Positions 60,508 to 64,000 of a stretch of 64,000 nucleotides of DNA are shown here, one piece after another. Source of the stretch: Chromatiales bacterium (GTDB lineage: Bacteria; Pseudomonadota; Gammaproteobacteria; JAGRGH01); NCBI GenBank assembly GCA_020445605.1, contig JAGRGH010000063.1, positions 1-64,000 of the forward strand, given 5' to 3'. A program made the position numbers and the translations under genes. The notes beneath the pieces were generated by a model. It was given only the letters and a program-made list of their open reading frames with translations. It did no database searches and was not told where the DNA came from. The number at the start of each line of letters is the position of its first letter. Positions within the stretch are counted from its first letter, which is position 1.

Positions 60508-60984
60508 TTATCGAATCATCACCCGATCACCCGCAGACACGTACTGAAACAGATCAAGAACATCGAGGTTTTGCATGCGCACGCACCCGTGCGAGCGCGG
60601 GGCCCCCATGGGTTCTGAATCGGGCGTGCCGTGGATGTAGATGAATCGACGAAGCGTGTCGACCCCGCCGCCGCGGTTGATGCCCGGCTCACAGCCGGTC
60701 AGCCAGAGGATCCGCGTGAGGATCCAGTCACGCTCCGGATGGCGGGCGGCGAGTTCCGGCGTCCAGACCTCGCCCGTCGGGCGTCGCCCGACGAACACCG
60801 TGCCGACCGCACAGCCAGCGCCGATCCCGATGCGAATGCGATGTTCGCCACGCGGCGTGCAGCCACTGCCCATGCATTCCCCGGCACCGGCCAGCGCCGT
60901 GGAAACCGGGTAGACCCGGGCACTGCCGGTCGCGCCAAGCAGTTCCAGCGTCTGTCCGGCGATATCAATATTCAGCTGTCGCAT
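60508..60984 (-). CDS. L,D-transpeptidase (YkuD domain)
   Basis: This encodes 158 residues. The catalytic block is IHGTPDSEPMGAPRSHGCVRM (about 117-137), with catalytic Cys in SHGCVR. It lacks a signal peptide and additional domains, so the site of action is uncertain. These enzymes make 3-3 peptidoglycan links or attach lipoproteins. It overlaps the substrate-binding-protein gene by 20 bp, suggesting co-translation. Confidence 0.87.
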   Translation of the reverse strand: MRQLNIDIAGQTLELLGATGSARVYPVSTALAGAGECMGSGCTPRGEHRIRIGIGAGCAVGTVFVGRRPTGEVWTPELAARHPERDWILTRILWLTGCEPGINRGGGVDTLRRFIYIHGTPDSEPMGAPRSHGCVRMQNLDVLDLFQYVSAGDRVMIR

Positions 60985-62491
60985 CGAATCTCACCGCCGC
61001 TAGCGCATCGTAAGTGCCCTGCGCGTCCAGTGTGTACCCGCTCACTCGTGGCCCTTCGGCATGAAAATGATCCTCGTACCACAACGGAATATAGGGCAAT
61101 TGCTCGTGCACGATGGCTTGCAGCCTGCGATAGGCCTGTTGGCGCTCGGGCTTTGTATCCGCGCGTTCGGCCGACTCGATCAGACGATCGACCTCCGCCG
61201 ACCGCAGACGCCCGCGATTCGCGCCGGCCGGGGGCACGGACTCGCTGTGCAGGGTATAGCGAAAGATGTCCGGGGTGCGCACACCGACCCAGGCCAGCGA
61301 ATACATCTGGAACCGGCCGGCCTTGATGTCGCCGTAAAACGTCCCCCAGTCGTGCGACCGCACCTCCAGATCGATCCCCACCGCGGCAAGCTGATGCTGA
61401 ACGATCGTTGCGAGCCGCAAGCGAAACGGATTCGCCGAGGTCTTGTAGACCAGCCGCGGCCGTCGCTCGCCGCTCAATCCGGCCTCGCGCAGAAGTCGCC
61501 TCGCCGCGTCGGGATCGAACCGCAACGATGGGAGCATTGGCGCCCCGGCCCAGTGGTCGGATGGAAAGATCGCCTCGGCGGTGTATGCGGCGTCGGCAAA
61601 CAGGTGCCTGACGATGGCGGCTCGATCGATCGCCTGCGCGATTGCGCGACGAAGCTCCGCTCGGCCGGTCAGCGGGTCGTCCAGATTGAACCCCAGATAG
61701 GCGAAGTTCGTACCGCGAACCGACGCGGTGGACATCCCGTTCTGCGCGCGCAGATACGCGCGCAATTCGGGCGGCAGGTCGTTCTGCAGCAGATCGATCT
61801 CGCCGCGCAACAGCTTCAGGACCCGCACGGTCGGGTCGGCCACGCGGATGAAGGCAATGCGCAATCCATCATCCAGCCGCTTGAGTTCGATGCGCTCGTC
61901 TCCGCTCCATTTGACCAGGGCCAGCGGTCCCGATCCCGGTGGCAATCGAGAACCGCGTTGTGCAAGCCACCGGCGCGGCACGATGCCGTGCGTCAGGTAG
62001 GCGGGAAACAGCGTATCGGCATGATCGAGCACGAACTCGATCCGGTCGGCATCCAGCGCGCGAACGTCCATGAGATTGGCAAGCGTCGCGCGATGCGGCG
62101 AGCCCGAGGCCGGATCGACAATGGCCCGATACAGCGCAACGACATCCTCGGCGTGCAGGCGCGTGCCGTCGTGGAATACCCGGTTCGCCTCGCCCAGTGA
62201 AAAGACGTAGTGCGTGGCGTCGACTTGCTCCCAGCTCGCCAGCTTTGGCACCGGCCAGCCGCTGTCATCAAGCTCGACCAGCGATTGAGTGACGAGTCGC
62301 AGCATGCGCGTGGCAATCGCATCGCTTGCAAGGACGGGGTTCAACGTCGACGGCAGGGTCTCGACGCCAATCACCATTGCCGTTTCCGGGACGCTGCGCG
62401 TGCAGGCACCGACGAGAATGGCGATCAGTAAGAGGCTACCAGTCGCGATACGGATGCTGCGCAAGGCTGACGTTGTAGTAGCGCGGGTCAT
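60965..62491 (-). CDS. SBP5-family extracellular solute-binding lipoprotein
   Basis: This encodes 508 residues from ATG 62491. A signal sequence with lipobox LVGAC (about residues 26-30) precedes the DppA/OppA-type fold: GVETLPSTLNPVLASDAIATRM, FHDGTRLHAEDVVALYRAI, a PSDHWAGAP segment and a final IPLWYEDH. It would bind peptides or similar compounds at the outer face of the inner membrane. No permease or ATPase is present. It overlaps the CYTH gene by 56 bp and the YkuD gene by 20 bp. Confidence 0.85.
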   Translation of the reverse strand: MTRATTTSALRSIRIATGSLLLIAILVGACTRSVPETAMVIGVETLPSTLNPVLASDAIATRMLRLVTQSLVELDDSGWPVPKLASWEQVDATHYVFSLGEANRVFHDGTRLHAEDVVALYRAIVDPASGSPHRATLANLMDVRALDADRIEFVLDHADTLFPAYLTHGIVPRRWLAQRGSRLPPGSGPLALVKWSGDERIELKRLDDGLRIAFIRVADPTVRVLKLLRGEIDLLQNDLPPELRAYLRAQNGMSTASVRGTNFAYLGFNLDDPLTGRAELRRAIAQAIDRAAIVRHLFADAAYTAEAIFPSDHWAGAPMLPSLRFDPDAARRLLREAGLSGERRPRLVYKTSANPFRLRLATIVQHQLAAVGIDLEVRSHDWGTFYGDIKAGRFQMYSLAWVGVRTPDIFRYTLHSESVPPAGANRGRLRSAEVDRLIESAERADTKPERQQAYRRLQAIVHEQLPYIPLWYEDHFHAEGPRVSGYTLDAQGTYDALAAVRFDATAEY

Positions 62492-62903
62492 CCGAGACCT
62501 CCTCGCCGAGCCATTCCGGGCGATCAAAGTCTTCATCGGCACGGGCAAGCTCGATCTCCGCGACGATCAGACCGGCGTTTTCACCGCTAAACTCATCGAT
62601 CTCCCACAGATGATCGCCCACGCGCACATAATGGCGACGTTTCTCGATCAGCGGCCGCATGCACAGGTGGTCGAGAATCTCGGCGGCATCCTTGGGCGGC
62701 ATCTCGAGTTCGTATTCCCGGCGTTCGATGCCGAGCGTCGCACCCTTGATGTTCAGCCAGGCCTTGTCTCCGGCCACCCGCAGGCGGACCGAGGCACGAT
62801 CGCTGCCAATCAGATAGCCCTGACGCATGTCCACACTGCGTTCGACCTGCGCACGCCAGGCGTCGCTCGCAAGCAGAAACTTTCGTTCTATCTCAATGCC
62901 CAT
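62436..62903 (-). CDS. CYTH-domain protein (triphosphate tunnel enzyme)
   Basis: This encodes 155 residues. The N-terminal EIERKFLL is the signature of the CYTH superfamily, followed by charged beta strands (SVRLRVAGDKAWLNIKG, REYELEM and EIDEF). Bacterial members hydrolyse inorganic triphosphate or related compounds. It overlaps rlmD by 11 bp and SBP by 56 bp. Its presence with two PPK2 enzymes suggests active polyphosphate turnover, which is inference. Confidence 0.9.
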   Translation of the reverse strand: MGIEIERKFLLASDAWRAQVERSVDMRQGYLIGSDRASVRLRVAGDKAWLNIKGATLGIERREYELEMPPKDAAEILDHLCMRPLIEKRRHYVRVGDHLWEIDEFSGENAGLIVAEIELARADEDFDRPEWLGEEVSDDPRYYNVSLAQHPYRDW

Positions 62904-64000
62904 CGCGCCGGAACAGGGCCATGGCCTCTACATGCGCGGTATGCGGGAACATATCGACGACGCCGGCCGCATCCAGTCGGTAACCATGCCCGGCGAGAAT
63001 GCCGGCGTCGCGCGCAAGCGTCGCCGGATAGCACGAAACATAAACGATGCGCTGCGGGGCAAGACGATCCATGTGTTCGCAGATCCACTGCGCGCCGGAA
63101 CGTGGCGGATCGATGATCAGCCCGGAATACCCTGGCCCGAACCATGGCTCGCGCGAGACATCCTCGAACAGGTCGGCGGTATGGAACTGTGCATTCGAAA
63201 TGGCGTTCGCGCTGGCGTTGGAGCGGGCACGCGCAACCAGCGCCGCGTCTCCCTCGACGCCCGTCACCGAACCGGCGCGCCGCGCGACCGGCAGCGTGAA
63301 ATTACCCAGCCCGCAAAAGAGATCAAGGATGTCGTCGCCGGCGGTCGGCCGCAGAAGCTCGAGTGCCTGCGCGACCATTGCACGATTGGTTTGCGGATTG
63401 ACCTGTGTGAAGTCACCGGGCTCGAACTCGATCTGCAGCGCACCGTCATCCAGCGCATAACGCATGGGGCGCGCCTCGCCCAGGGGCCGGACCGAGTCCG
63501 GGCCGGCAGGCTGAAGATACAGATCGAAATCGTGCTCGCGGGCAAAGGCCTCCAGGCGCGCGAGATCGTCGGCATCGGGCGCCTCGAGGACACGCAGGAT
63601 CAGCGTGGCGAATTCATCGCCTCGTGCGACCTCGATCTGAGGCAACTGGCGCACGATTGAAAGCGAACTGACCAGCGCCGCAAATGCGTCCAGGCGTTCG
63701 CCGAAATCCGGGTGCAATACCGGGCAGTTGTGCAGGTCCGCGACATAGGGTTTGCTGCGCTCGCGGAAGCCGACCAGCACCCGGCCCTTCTTGTCGACAT
63801 GCTTCACGCCCAGCCGTGCCTTGTGTCGGTAGCCCCAGACCGGCCCGGTGACGGGCGCCAGCCGTCTGGCCGCCACGACGCCGCCGAGGCGTTCGAGGTT
63901 GTCGAACAACACCCGCTGCTTGGCCTGGAGCTGGGCCGCCGGGGCGAGATGTTGCAGGGCACAGCCGCCGCACACGCCGAAGTGTGCGCAGCGCGCTTGC
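62893..64000 (-). CDS. rlmD: 23S rRNA (uracil-1939-C5)-methyltransferase RlmD, 5' end outside the window
   Basis: This partial gene runs off the right edge; 368 codons including the stop are seen. The N-terminal 4Fe-4S motif CAHFGVCGGC (near 63990-63963 on the minus strand) is present, but the start and TRAM domain are outside. The SAM-binding part shows LDLFCGLGNFTLPVA and GVEGD; the catalytic base motif is YVSCYPATLARD with PPRSGA. It methylates U1939 of 23S rRNA. It leads the operon rlmD-CYTH-SBP-ykuD. Confidence 0.94.
   Translation of the reverse strand, partial: QARCAHFGVCGGCALQHLAPAAQLQAKQRVLFDNLERLGGVVAARRLAPVTGPVWGYRHKARLGVKHVDKKGRVLVGFRERSKPYVADLHNCPVLHPDFGERLDAFAALVSSLSIVRQLPQIEVARGDEFATLILRVLEAPDADDLARLEAFAREHDFDLYLQPAGPDSVRPLGEARPMRYALDDGALQIEFEPGDFTQVNPQTNRAMVAQALELLRPTAGDDILDLFCGLGNFTLPVARRAGSVTGVEGDAALVARARSNASANAISNAQFHTADLFEDVSREPWFGPGYSGLIIDPPRSGAQWICEHMDRLAPQRIVYVSCYPATLARDAGILAGHGYRLDAAGVVDMFPHTAHVEAMALFRRDGH

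Overview
The window is high-GC chromosomal DNA from a proteobacterium, most likely a gammaproteobacterium of the Chromatiales/Ectothiorhodospiraceae kind. This is inferred from gene content, not a database match. The main pointers are the order nudJ-mnmA-hflD, an E. coli-type IscR, RluE and RlmD, an RpfC-like kinase, and a near-canonical gammaproteobacterial LexA box. There is no rRNA operon and no CRISPR array. Two tRNA genes are present: elongator Met(CAT) at 15344-15420 and Ala(CGC) at 20448-20523.

Bases 1-2885 form a chromosomal integron read right to left. An intact intI on the + strand sits under a LexA box. Next come an attI region carrying a repeat-bounded insert of about 150 bp, a one-gene cassette with its attC, and a two-gene AT-rich cassette (lipoprotein plus membrane-anchored coiled coil). 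A transposase start at the left edge interrupts the last attC-like site. The rest of the window is ordinary chromosome.

3.0-24 kb: a secreted monoheme cytochrome, a cupin, a nine-heme cytochrome with a polyserine linker, a LOG-family protein, a CPA2 K+/H+ antiporter, a PagL-like lipid A deacylase, AmtB, Ffh with a divergent CcsA-like protein, a three-gene arsenosugar-type operon (radical SAM ArsS plus two glycosyltransferases), a FecCD-type ABC pair and a sterol-desaturase-family protein. 24-39.5 kb: two organic-acid oxidation modules. These are glcDEF (glycolate oxidase, coupled to pabB) and lutABC (lactate utilisation). Between them lie a pair of paralogous small secreted proteins and a four-gene operon (TPR protein, PpkA-like VWA protein, ABC ATPase, FtsX-like permease).

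39.5-46.5 kb: an envelope-signalling operon (OmpR-type regulator, LysM-FecR protein, CHASE2-PAS histidine kinase) divergent from a MoxR ATPase, with a perfect 14-bp palindrome between them. 46.5-64 kb: mostly housekeeping. It holds two PPK2 polyphosphate enzymes, rluE, a sulfotransferase, nudJ-mnmA-hflD, DoxX, an amidohydrolase, an RpfC-like hybrid kinase, an orphan IscR, an MFS transporter, aroC, and the rlmD-CYTH-SBP-YkuD operon that runs off the right edge.

Intergenic space is rich in short dispersed repeats: a CTAGGGCC...-ended MITE-like family at three loci, a box-plus-hairpin family at three loci, another MITE-like element between mnmA and hflD, and GGTGCGCACC-type palindromic units, two of which are translated inside a glycosyltransferase gene.
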